A stretch of 64,000 nucleotides of DNA from Lytechinus variegatus. Taxonomy: Eukaryota > Echinodermata > Echinoidea > Temnopleuroida > Toxopneustidae. The notes under the pieces are model-generated. The model saw nothing but the letters and a program-made list of their open reading frames with translations. It ran no database searches and was not told the origin of the DNA. Shown here piece by piece: positions 12,190-25,000 of this stretch. Positions within the stretch are counted from its first letter, which is position 1. Each line of letters begins with the position of its first letter. The stretch covers positions 10,772,532-10,836,531 of the forward strand of contig NC_054746.1 in NCBI RefSeq assembly GCF_018143015.1, written 5' to 3'. A program made the position numbers and the translations under genes.

Positions 12190-15100
12190 AGGAAAACTGA
12201 TAATTAGGGGGTGTTTTACAGCCAAGTGGTTAAAGTTTTAAATGTTTGTATTATTAGGAACTTGAGTTCGATTTTCTCCACAACGCCTATTGCTCTTGTG
12301 CAAATCATAATTTTCCTTGTTCTTTTAGCATGCTTGGAATAAACTGGTGTTCGACAAAACTTCCATTCCCACTCGTAATTTAGCGTCACATTAGATTAAG
12401 ATAGAGGGTGAAAGTATTAAAAAAAACACTGACTTGTACTCAATAGGCTTAACATGCATCCACCATGCTCATTTTACAGAACATTACATAACCTTCGTAA
12501 ATTAATACACAGTCTAATTTTACCATCAGCTATTTTTGTTTCCGAAGTAAAACGATCCTGAAGTGCTTATCCGCTTCATGCGATCAACAACTCCACCACC
12601 GAGGACCCCAAAGTCATCCCTTTATATCAGCATATAATAGGGGTTTACCTCTGAAGGGTTAGTTTGTCGTCATATGTGAACGAGGTCATTAGAATACGAC
12701 CGGTGATAGAGTGCTTGGATCGGGGCTACTACGCAAACATAAAAGCTACCAAGTTCAATGAAAACCCAACGAGGATATGTTTTTTTTTCTCTCTCTCTCA
12801 TTTTCCATCATAAAAAAGCCGTGAGGTCTCTCGCGCTCGATATCAAAGGGAGTTGGATTTGAATGACGAATAACGCAATTTGTTGTTATGATAAAACAGT
12901 ATTGATATCGCATAATAAATGTCCCTGTGCGCTGTATAGTAATAATGCCCAAGGTTTGCGGCCTCGGGGTGTTATATACCTGGATAAAGCCCCGGGATTT
13001 TAGAGGGTAAGGATACCGGTATTATTTGATTATTTCCAGCGGTAACAGATTTAGGAAAAAAAAATCATTATTTCTACGGTGTCGATTATGGCCATTATCG
13101 GTCTTGCTCTTATAAGCATACTAAATTGGCCTCATCATGTGCGTGATTTATGAATAAGAATATAGACCATCAGAAATAGTTTAACTAACCTGCCCGGCTA
13201 ACCTGTAACTTTTTTTTAAAAACCTGGGGTTAAAATATGAACCTACCAAAAATTGGTTGATACGAAATTGCATGCAAAAGGAATTGGAATGTTTTAAAAT
13301 CAACGAATTTTTGTGAGTGCATACTGTTTCATGGCCCCCTTCCCCAGTGATTTAGTCAGTATGATGAGGTTCATGAAATTAATTATAACTTGCCTACATA
13401 GGGGGAGGGGGGGGGGGTGGCTTGGGCTCAGACCCCCCCCCAAAAAAAAAAAAGAGGGGGTGGAGAAATAAAGGGTTGGAATATGATATCATTTTTCGAA
13501 TTTTATATCAATATTACAAAATTAACTACCCATTTTGAAAAGCCACGATTTTTACCGCTCGCTTAGCTCGTTCACAATCTTTTAAATAGAAATTTTCCCA
13601 CATATGCCATATTAAAACGATGATGATTGTGTCACAGGCGTAAAAGTTACGAGAACAACCAAGAAGTAAAGCAATATGATTACTGGACATTCATAAAAAC
13701 ATGAATCCAACATAGGGTTAATACTTGTAAAATACCATAGATTAGATTGAAATAACCGAAATGAATATTGATTTTTTGCAACAGTATCATAAATTATAAA
13801 ACATGACTGTTATAACCCCCAAAGACCTGTTTTTACACAAAAATCGTGGAAAATGCACGTGTCCTTCAATAATTTCACCTGGCAGTATGATCTGAGGGTC
13901 GCACGTAAGCCCCCTTGCTGGGATGTAACACGCACTCCGTGAAAACTGGGCGGAGTGTCATACCTGGTGAGTTTTCACCTATACAGGATATGAAATATTG
14001 ACATTGACAGGTAATGTATTGTAAAACCAGGAAATACTGCATTCTTCCCGAAGTTCCCGAGACCTTTTATCTGTGCCGCTTCAGGGTTTTTTTCCTCTCT
14101 TCGTGGCCATGAAGTTATTTGATTTCCCCAGGTATACTTCGATTTTTCAATTTCCTTTCTTACATGTTTCTACTTTTTATGTTATCTTATCACTCGCTTC
14201 GGTCACTTGTTGTGTTACGATACTGCAACAAATAACAATAAAAAAAATTAAATGTAGATTTTGATTTCCTCTTTTTTTTCATTAAGGAAATAATTAAGCA
14301 TACATTAACAAATATAAATAAATGATAACGGTCTTACATATCTAGACGTCTTCATTATAGTTCACAGTTACGATAGTCCAGTATATAATCCAGATAAGAT
14401 CCAAATTGGCTGGCGAAGATTCCGTAAATCAAAGTTCACAAAGATGGCGATGATGAAACTGATGTTGAAGCACGATGAATAACCAGAGTCACTGTAATGA
14501 GTTGAAATGTCCGTGGAGACAGTGTTGATGATGATTAACAGTCAAATTCAGCAATCCATGGGTTGAAAAGCGTTCATTAAAACAGCTTGATGATCTCGTT
14601 GAGAACTGAGAATTCCTCTCTCAAAGTAACTGCAAACCGTTCATTGATGGCGGGTAAATAATTCCACAGAAGATAAATATTCCGGGTGGAAATAAAGTCT
14701 GCTCTGACATAAAGTTTGGCATGAAACTCTAAGTTCTGATCTGATGTGATGAAGTGATCTGATCTGATGATGTCCTTGAAGAATCTGCCAGCTTTATAAT
14801 ATACAAATTATTCACTATTCTAGAGGTTTCTAGTATTCACCATTCTGGAATTTTCTAGTATTGTCTACAAAAACAACATATTCCTTCTTTCAGGAGCAGT
14901 CAAATTCGAGAAGACTCTTGAATGACCTCAGTGAAATTAACAATGTCAACAAAATAGCTAAGCCTATTGTTCTTTTCCACTGCGGAGGAAGCTCTATTAT
15001 CTGCCTTAAATAACGAAATTCTTCAGCCTATTGTGTAGCCTTCTCTATGTGTATCTTTTGCAAATTGCAGAAATCACTTTATCTCATGAAACATAGTGCC

Positions 15101-16009
15101 TAACAAAGCTTTACCGCCAGGACATTCTGGAACACTCTTAAAGAAAAAATAACTAAATAAATGAATGTAATTGCTCTTACAATTCCTTTTATAGTTGATT
15201 GTTATAACTACGTATACAGATTTTATTGTCATCTACCTCTGATATTATGTCACCAATAACATTGATTTATTATACTCTCTTAAAGCAGACTGTCATGTTT
15301 AATCATTAACAAACGTATATTCAACCATTCACCATTTGGACACTTATTGTCCAAAGTTTGTTGTTTACTAGAATGACCGACTTCGGATAAGCAAAAACTG
15401 CCCATCATAGTGTATTCCTCAATGACCAGTAATCATCACACTTTAACACACAAAATACATGAACACAATTTATCATCAACACACAAAGATGAAGGAACCC
15501 TAAAAAAAAATGATATCAAATGTCAAGGTTCAGTTTTAAACATCAATTTGACCACAACTGTTCACTGTAAAAAAAAAAAGGTAGAATTTTAACCAGCACG
15601 GGGGTAATTATGTGTCCAACCAATTTCGGGCAGTATTTTACCCCATGCGGGAAGCATATTGTCCAGTAAGGTTAAAAAATAAGCAGCAATTACTTTAGAA
15701 TTGACAAAGTTTTCATTACACTGAATAAATAAAACTGCCCAAAAGAAATGCCCAATGTTGGTTGGACACACGATTTCCCCAAAGCAGCATTTTTACCAAA
15801 TATTTGTATAGTCTTCGTAGAAATATGACCAGGGGTTTAGCATGAACAACTTTCTTTAAACAAATTGGTCAGTTGATCTTGACCGTTTGGGGCATCATTG
15901 CACTTCTTGGGGCAAAAGTCTATAACCTATGTTGTGTTGCCTAGCTAAATTGCTCTCAAATTTTACAGAGTGTAACGCATGCAATTTTTATTTATATCTT
16001 GTATTACAG
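12190..16009. other. Non-coding upstream flank or intron of the transporter
   Basis: No confident exon was found. Notable pieces are a degenerate tRNA-like head at about 12,218-12,300 (AGCCAAGTGGTTAAAG, then GAGTTCGATT), a G-run/C-run/A-run composite at 13,398-13,455, and a pair of 12-bp inverted words (GTGTCCAACCAA at about 15,612 and TTGGTTGGACAC at about 15,757). The transporter needs at least one more 5' coding exon, which may be here or outside the window. Confidence 0.4.
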
Positions 16010-19000
16010 TTTTCGAGCCTTACAACATCCGAGGCCAGATGCTCTTCCAGAATTTCGTCATGCTAAAGATGTTCCTTTCAGCCATCGTCGCAAGCATCGT
16101 TTGGTTTAGCATCCTTTCGCTGCTTCCCTTCACGGCATCCAAGTTCCAGTCAGCACGCAATAATCTAGGATGTCGGATGAACAGCAAAGGGATGGCAGCG
16201 GCCGCTATCGGCGGTGCTATGTTGGGCATTGGCATGGCCTTGTCAGGAGCAGTAAGTTAATTTCACTATATATTTAGATAAGCGGTACTATATACAAGCT
16301 CTTTGCTTAATTGATACCTCGAGAGAACGTCATGAAACCAAAATAGTGATTTTCATTGACAATATTGTTATAAGCTCCTGACATCCTTGCACATGATTGG
16401 CTTAGAGGATATTATGGAGTGAAATCCTTGCATATATACATGTATTTCTTTCATGAAGCACTTGCCTGAACATATGAGTTTTTTTAAAGAGAGAAAAAAA
16501 AGTATTACTATATATATATATATCATCAATTATAATGCTATGGACTTTTAACCAAAATAAAGCTGGACTTTGTAGAAATTGTTGTAGAAATTACTTTAAG
16601 AAATGATAATAAAAAGAGGGGGCAATGAAACATATATCTAATCGATTTTAAACTCGAATTATTTGCCTTGAGCTGCATTTGCATCACAGTAAATTTGCTA
16701 TACGTGTAGCATTGCCTCTCGGTAATCCTCTTAAACAACCTAGACTAATGAAAATAAAAAGGGGAGGGATTGCAATAACACCTTCATCATGAATAAAGAT
16801 TGCAGTATACTTTCCAGTTCTAACGTAACAGACCCCCGTTACACACAGCTTTTCAAACCGTACAGTTCATTAATATTCAACTGATATAGAGGTCAGGGAG
16901 ATACAGTGTTACATTTTAATCAATTAAAGCACCATTAAACCTGTAATTATGTTTCGGAAGCCCTTGATTGGGTCAGAAAGCCCGCGAATCAGATGAAAAA
17001 CGCTTCAAATCATCTCGCCAACGGTACGAAAAGAAACTACAAATTTTATGATATATTTCCAATGCCATCGTCTAAGCGACTGGTTAGACGATAATTACAA
17101 ACCCTGGAATTTTCATAACCTTCCTCCCATATTTTAATTTTATCTTTATTTTATTTTTATTTTTAATATGAGTTTACCATCTCCTTTTTCATTTAATTAC
17201 CGACACGCAACATCCTTGAATATACATACATGTATATATAATATAAAATCGAACCACAATTGAAGCATCTTGTGATGAGGTGAATTTGGTATTGGAAGTC
17301 ATGGCGAGATGGTCCGAATGGGCGAAAAAAATAGGTTTCCAGAAATTCTTGAGAAGCCTCTTGACCGCCGGACGAATTTTGTGACCACATGCAGGGGTGC
17401 ATCTACACTTTGAGTAGTGGAAATTGTTGAAAATGCAGTCATTGCAGTCAAAACCCGTCAATCGTAAAAAAGAGCACACAATTGATTTGAAGATGTTTAC
17501 ACATTCCTCCCATCTCAATCAACCTCGGGGAGCTAGAAGTCCCTTGAATTGACTGTCCTTGATTTTATGGTCAATAGCCTTTATGCTCTTCTTGCGATCG
17601 GGATAATCTCCTCTGACGTAATACATTTAATGACAATCCAGTTTTTAACCGATTAGACCCTGGATCGACACATCACCAAGTCCTCGACCTCTCTCACAAT
17701 AGCACGGGATTCCCGTTTAAAGGTTTCATCATAGAGCTATTAACAGAAAATTTACCTAACTATATTATATAGGTAAGGATAAATGTAATCTGGATGAGCT
17801 AAATGTTCTGAGAGTATATGTATAAAAATAAAGCGGATTACCACGGGTTGATCTAGTTTGAAGGATTTTCGTCAATATTGTATTAAAGACTATTCATCCG
17901 TTATTCCATTCTGGGATCCTTCGCTCGAGATCAGTATCATTCGTTCATTTCTATTTCCGTTCGTCTTTACTCCAAGCACTGTATCTGTATAGAGTCCCGG
18001 TTTCCCGCCATCATTCATAAATATAAGTATATGGGCAAGGGTATGAACCCCACCAATTACAAATCCAATTGCCACTACGACCACCCCCACCACCACTGAA
18101 ACCCAGAAACCGGACACGCCCTTGATAGAACGGTCAAATCCACATATTTAATTATATTACACTCAACTTAACCATAAACCCAAACAAAACTAAAGGTTGT
18201 AGGCCTATATAATCTCGAATACTTACTATTTTACGGGCTCTTTTCTGGCAGGACCTAATAACTAAAAAATGTTGAGATGCTAACTCCAATTTGGAACTTA
18301 ATGGCAGGTAGGCTTACTGACAAAAGTCGTCTGAATTCATAACCTTTCAGATATAGCGCATGCGTGACATGTCACCTCCAAACCTGACACTGAACTTAAT
18401 TCGAATAACGACTGTCATGGTATCGCAAATGTAAATCTGGAAAATCAAATCTACTTCATGTATTTATTTATTTTTCGTCTAGTGTCCGGGAGCTGTTTTG
18501 ATTGAAGTAGGAGCTGGTGTCCAACATGCAGGTACGTTAGAATAAAACAAATTAACAAAGCAAAATGTGCTATCAATAATGCATCCATCAGTCATGATTC
18601 GCATCAATGGGGAGTTTTCGCAATCATCACGCAGACGCTTTCTCTAACGCAGACAATCTATTGTCCAAATCCCTTCAATGACAAAGCAGCCATTGTCGAA
18701 AATCAGTGAATCAAAACAGCAATGTCGTCTTGGACTCAGGACAAACGGTATATTTGCACTATTTCGTCTGGTCTGCATCTTCGAGCGATCTGCTGTCCTG
18801 GCCCACCAACTTTCGACAAAAACCTCTCAGCAGTCCATTGTGAATTGACTTGCATTTTCAAAGGAATAAGTGCGTTGTAGAAAGCGTCTACGAAATGATT
18901 TCGAAAACTTCCTTTTTGTGTACTGCCATTTCTTATATGTATGCTCCATCTCCCAAATAACAATAAGAAATTGTTGTAACCTATGTCGGCGATATTCTGG

Positions 19001-22000
19001 TAATGAATTTAAAACTGAATTCGATTCAGTCCAATATCTGTGCGAAAACATTGAAAATTTGAAGACTCTTCCAACATACTGTAGTTAGAATTCGAATTTC
19101 ATAAATCTGAGTCTCGATCATGCGAAGTTTGACTTTTGAAGTGCGTGTTTCAGATTGTCAATAGGGAACTTCTGCTCAACGACGCGGCATGAATCCTGTA
19201 ACGCAGCAAATGCGTTGAAAATGCAAGTCAAATAACAAGGAAGTCTTTATCGGGGGGGGGGGGGGGGGAGACGATGAATCGGAACAGAAGTTTTGTCCGG
19301 CTTTTAACAAAAAATTGCAAATATATTGTTTGTCCAAATAAGAGTCACGAACGAGACTAATGTTTCGGTTCACCGACCCTCGACAAAGACTTCATTGCCT
19401 TGAAGTGTATTCGACAATAGATTTTCTGCGTTCCACAAAGCGTCTGGATAGCTGTTGCGAAATCTCCCTATTTTCACGAAGAAGCAAGACGATGAAGTCA
19501 CTCACCCTATAATGCAATAGAGAAACCACATCTTTGCAAGGTCTTCAGTTATTTAATTTGGGTTGGCTAAATCAATTCAAGTGGTTACGACCGGATCCTC
19601 CAAATTTTAGCAGCACTTGCCCATACAATTACTTAAGATGCCCTCTCAAAATGGACCGATGTCTTAGTACGGCTATAGTGCTAAAAAGGAAGAGAGGCCT
19701 CTGTCTTTTTCTAGATTACTTTCGAAACAGTGCCATGCCTATGTAAAACCAAATGTTTGTTTCCTCTCTGTTACTACTACGAATTCAATTATTTCATTGA
19801 CTTCCTAATCCCACTCACCTTCAATTCTCTTCCGATTCAATATGGAAACCAAATTATTTGTTATCCTTCGATGGTGTAAATCTTAACGAATCATCGTCAA
19901 CGAATTTCATTTAAAGAATATCGCCCCACTCCGTTTCTCCGAAAATAATGAACTCAGTAAGTTCGGGGATGGCTGCAATTTACCCTTCACCACTGTTCCA
20001 TTAATTGTTGAAAATCGTACAAGGTTTCCCTAGGGATGAAGTATAAGATATCGTGTCAAAAAGCAAGTTTTGTCAGAAACACTTGTTGAGCATCCCCTTC
20101 TAGAAATGCCAGTGGGGGCATCCAAATGTTCTCTCTTGTTTCCGGATTATCACTCTAGTTGAAGTACTTGAATAGTTGAGATTTTCAAAGAATCATTAGT
20201 CAGGTTTCGAAAAGCTGATTGGAACGTTGGCGCTGAATGAATCCATGCTCGAAAATCTTCGTTTTAATCTTACCTAGAGCAAACGCAAGAATAAGTTTTA
20301 AAAATAATCAAGAAAGGAAGAAACTGAGTCAGCTCTTATTCGGACGTATCAACTGGACATGGAGAGCGTCCCGTGAAAAGTTTTGTCAGAGATTTTCGCC
20401 ACAGATGTTATAAGCTACTGCGAATCCTTGCATTAATTGGCTTAGAGCTAAGTAGTTAGTGAAAATCACTGAAAAACAACCATGTTAATTGCCACATTGC
20501 AACGAGAATACGTCAACAACATAAAGTTTATAATTTACCAAGAATAACGTAGAAAAAAATCAATAAAGCGGTAAATTTCCAAAATAAAAACACAAATTAC
20601 AGTAGACCAAGAAACACGACATAACGTAGTTGGAGTGATTGTTTTTTTTTACTTCATGACGTGTTCATGTTTCTTTTCTTTTTTTGGTTAATCTACTATT
20701 TTTGCTCTAATGACCATCCGTATTTTCCCTTTTCTGCAATTTGAAGGGCACTGTCGGTGTAAGTTTCGGTGAATAAATCTATTCTTTCTTTCACCGGACA
20801 CAAACATGCTTCTTTTCTAGAAATAAGATAAACATAATTGCTTTTGCGATAATCTGTGATTATTATAAGTGTATGTCTAGTGGCTAATCTCGAGATTAAG
20901 TTGGGCATCATAAGCATCGAAATCCAAGTAATCACATTGGATGAAATATATTTGAAATAATCAAACTTTGCTTGAAGGAATGATTATGAACATTGTCTTG
21001 CATTATTATCCTTTGAATTTGCAGGTATGACGTTCATCGGTTGCTTGGTTGGTGCAGTGCTGTACGGAATTACAGAAGAATATGTCAATAACTTGATCAG
21101 ACCTTCCAAGCAGATAACAGTGAAAAAGTAAGTCATTAGTCTCAATCTCTCCGCTTAAAAAGAAAGTTTTCAAAGCTTCATTAAAGAATTGGCAATTATC
21201 ATGGAAGCCAGAAGTAGGAAAGTCAGAGTTCATGACCCCTTTAAATTGGTGTTTTCATATCTACGTGAGAGGAACGTAAATACATGTAACTCGCTAAAAA
21301 TGGGAAAGTGAAGTGATCTTTGGGGTGACAGAGTTATATAAAAACATGGAAATGATAGGATTACGTAATTTATTGTTTTGAGAGAGAAAAAGACGAGTGA
21401 TGACTCCGTTGCATACAAGTTTTTATGATAATGGTAATTTGCCAAGCAATGGTATAAAGTAGCTCCAACAGCCAATCAAAATCAAGGATTTTACGAAAGT
21501 TACCATTAGATGGCAAAGTTGTTGACTTTTATGCAATGAGACACAGGAGGGGAGAAACAGATAAAGAATAGAGACACACGGAGACGAGGGAAAGGAGGGA
21601 GGGGGAGGAGAGAGGAAGGAAGCTAGAAATAAGGGGAGTAGAGTTGGGGAAAAGGGGAATCTGAATTATTGAGACGAAGAGAGATAGAATATAGGGTCGC
21701 ATGCACCAAGACAAGTGCAAAGACATTATTAAACGTTACAATGAAAGTGGCAGTGCACCCCTTACCTCATAACAAGTCGAGTCTGTCGTCAGGTCTTTTC
21801 GAGATGACTGAGCTGAGCTGGGTTTTAAGTAGGGCGCGATATACCTGTTTTATTTTTACAACGAACTTGGCAATGCATGCTGGCCTTGACAGGACGCACA
21901 GGGAGTGGGTAGCGAATCTTGTGATAGGTCCCATGCCGGAGCTCCCCCGATGATTGTGATGAGAGATGTGTGCCTGGTGTCTGTTGGCGGCTCCTAATCA

Positions 22001-25000
22001 CATAATTGTTGACTTTTGAGGCGATACGGCGAGTCACTTCCTTTCTATTTCTGCTATTGTCTACTGTAATTGCTTTATTGTACACCTGTGATGTATAGTC
22101 TCGCAACTGTAGACCTGTATTACTGTTTTTTTTTAATAGAATTCGTCTGGTCAATATGAATTTAACTAATATTCTTTCGTATATTTAATCGAATTTTAGG
22201 CCCTTCTTTCTAAGATCTGACCTAATTCTTGCTGGTATTTCTTTTTACATCAATGTAGCGAAATGCTCCAAAGACTTTTTTTTTCATTTTATCGTACTAT
22301 AAACGAAGTACTTGAGTTAACCCTTATTTGTGATTTTGTTAAATGCATATTGATTTCATTTCGAAGAATTAGAAATAGGAATTATCAGTAAGAAATAGTT
22401 TAACTGCCTTTTCAAGAGTAAGCCACATACGGACTGTACTATAATCATCATAATCCACCATTGCAAAAATCATAATATTGTGGAAAGAAAAATGACCACA
22501 TTTCCAAGCATTATTATTCTGTTTATGGTAAATCCCGTAGGAACTCGACAGGACAGCATTTCTTGCTGGTAAACGCCAAGCTGGTATATAACCAATAACC
22601 TAGGAAACATTTTACGTCTAGGTTAATCAGTCACCTTATAGACGACAGACATTACTCTCGGGTCTTTTTATCAAAGTGGAGACAATGACAGAGTGGGGAT
22701 TCGAACTCACAACCTTGCGATTATGAGTCCAATGCTCTTACCACTGGACCACACGACCCGTTATCTGTAATAAATCAAAGTATAGGGTTTTAAGAAATTT
22801 CGACTCCACCATTTTCTTAATCATTTAATTGGGAACATGGGGAACATAATACTGAAGTTTATGATATTCAGCGCTTTAAAGTATAATTAAAGATACTCCG
22901 GAACTTGCATAGTCATTACCAAATAACGTGCAGAAAACCATTATAAATAAAATTTAATAACCACATATCTTGCACAATAATAACTAATAACCGAATGGGT
23001 TCCATAATTATAAGTAAATGAATTATTATTACGCGATAACTTGCATAATTTTATCAGGAATATGAGAGGAAGTAGCAAGACTATAGCTATCAAGTTCAGC
23101 TATCGCCTGCAGCCATAGCTGGCAAAGACCCCAATGCAATAAAGCAGGGGGGAAGGTCGGTACGAGATCTGATAAAAGATGACAAGCCGACGAGCGGAAG
23201 ATGATGAAGGCACCTCAAGAAATTGGGCTCCATGGTTGAGTGAGCTTGATGACAAGCGTGGACAGGGGTTCGAATCACCTTTCTATACACCTGAGGGATA
23301 GTAGTGATAGAGGGCAGTGGATTGGGGTGGGGTGGAAAAAAGGGAGGGTGGGCGGGTGAGAACGACAGAATTGGATGGGGTATATAGGGGATTGATAGGA
23401 GTAGCAGCGGATCTAGCTTTCTGCTAAGAGGGAGAGAGAGAGAGGGAGAGAGGGGGGGGGGGTTGAACGGCCATGTTGGTTTGACCCAATAAGCTGCGAC
23501 GTACTGCGTCCTCACCCCTCACCTCCGTTATCGATCCGCCACTTTTTTGTCTTCGCGACACTCGTGAGCCCCCTTTTATTTATTATTTTAAGGAGCCCAA
23601 GGCTAAACCCCCTTGATCTGCCACTAGGGAGGGAGTGATAAAGGGGAAGTTGTATGGGGGTGGGATGGACATGGTATGGGAGGAAGGGGTTGAGGGAGGG
23701 AAGGGGGCAGGATGATGCAAGGGACTGAGATGAGATTGAGAAAGGCATATGCAGGAAAGACATTATGCTGAGAATACATCGGAAACGAAGAATAAGTTGT
23801 AGTATAGGCCTATTGGGAAAATATTCTAGAGGATGTAAACACTATATAGACCAATATGGGCCTACATCAACTTTCCCAGTATACACGAATTGTTCGAGAA
23901 AAAAAAACAAATCATCAGCGATGAAAGAATACCATTTCACACTGAAATTTTCATCCAACCGAATTTTTCGTTGTAGCCGAATTACATTGGTTTTCTATTA
24001 ACTTTTTCTTGTATATGTTTTGGCATAATGAATGCGTTAATAATAATAAAGAGAGAGAAGACAAACTGCAATGAAAGAAAGTGGCCATGCAAGACGATTT
24101 ATCTCCCATCTTATTTTTCTGTCCTAAATATAAGACTGACAGGGAGTTTACCACAGTGCGTTGTAGGGGGTCCAAGGGTGTTCCACAAAGAAAGAATAGG
24201 GGGCGTAGTTGGACAGCCTATTAATACTGATCAAATAATAATTGTCTTCTGATTTCGACAAGGCCACATCGCCGTGAGACGCGCGATTAGATGTAACAAA
24301 CTGACGAAGACAAGACACTGACCGATCTCTGACCTCAAGCAAGCACTTTGTAATGTTCCATAGAGCCCTTGAACTTTGATTTTTTTTTGTCGGACTATTT
24401 TATTCTTGACGTAATAAGAAGATATAAGATTTTCGATTTCAAAAGTTAAAAACGTGACTTAATTCAGAAAACAATCATGGCAATTGGTTATCTTAGTACT
24501 TCTCGCTCGATTCTGTCTTCTCCCCCTCCCCAAAACAAAACAAAACAAAACAAAACAACATTTTTAAAAAACAAATGAGCAAAGCTGTGATAAAATTACT
24601 GTCCTTCAACGTCTTCCTCTTTCCTATCAGTTTTTTATTCCGTTTGAGATGCGTTCTTCTCTTAATAACCTTTCAAGATAAATTCCCTCTGCCCTTTTCT
24701 CCTAAAGATGTGAAAGCACAAATATTTTAAGTCCACTTTCGTTAAGAGCATGATGTAGGAGTTTGGAAGTTTACTGAGTAAAGAAACATTATGAACACAA
24801 AGAAACGAGGGCAACGATCGCACGAGACAGATCACTTAAAAGGCGCCACTTAACCCCTTTCTTTCTGCTAACGGAAACTGTCGCTTCAATTACTATTTTC
24901 CATATAACGAGTTTGGTCATAATCGCGGCCACGGCAATTTTTATGGTTTAACATTTGTAAACCACACAAACCACTAATAAGGGCAAGGGATGACATGAAT

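Noticed and set aside
11774..12207. Open frames on both strands, up to 138 codons
   Set aside because: They derive from a GA/GT tract; the peptides are Arg/Glu or Ser/His/Leu repeats.
22688..22760. A tRNA-Met gene
   Set aside because: The anticodon loop and B-box are present, but the acceptor stem does not pair and the sequence continues into a SINE body.
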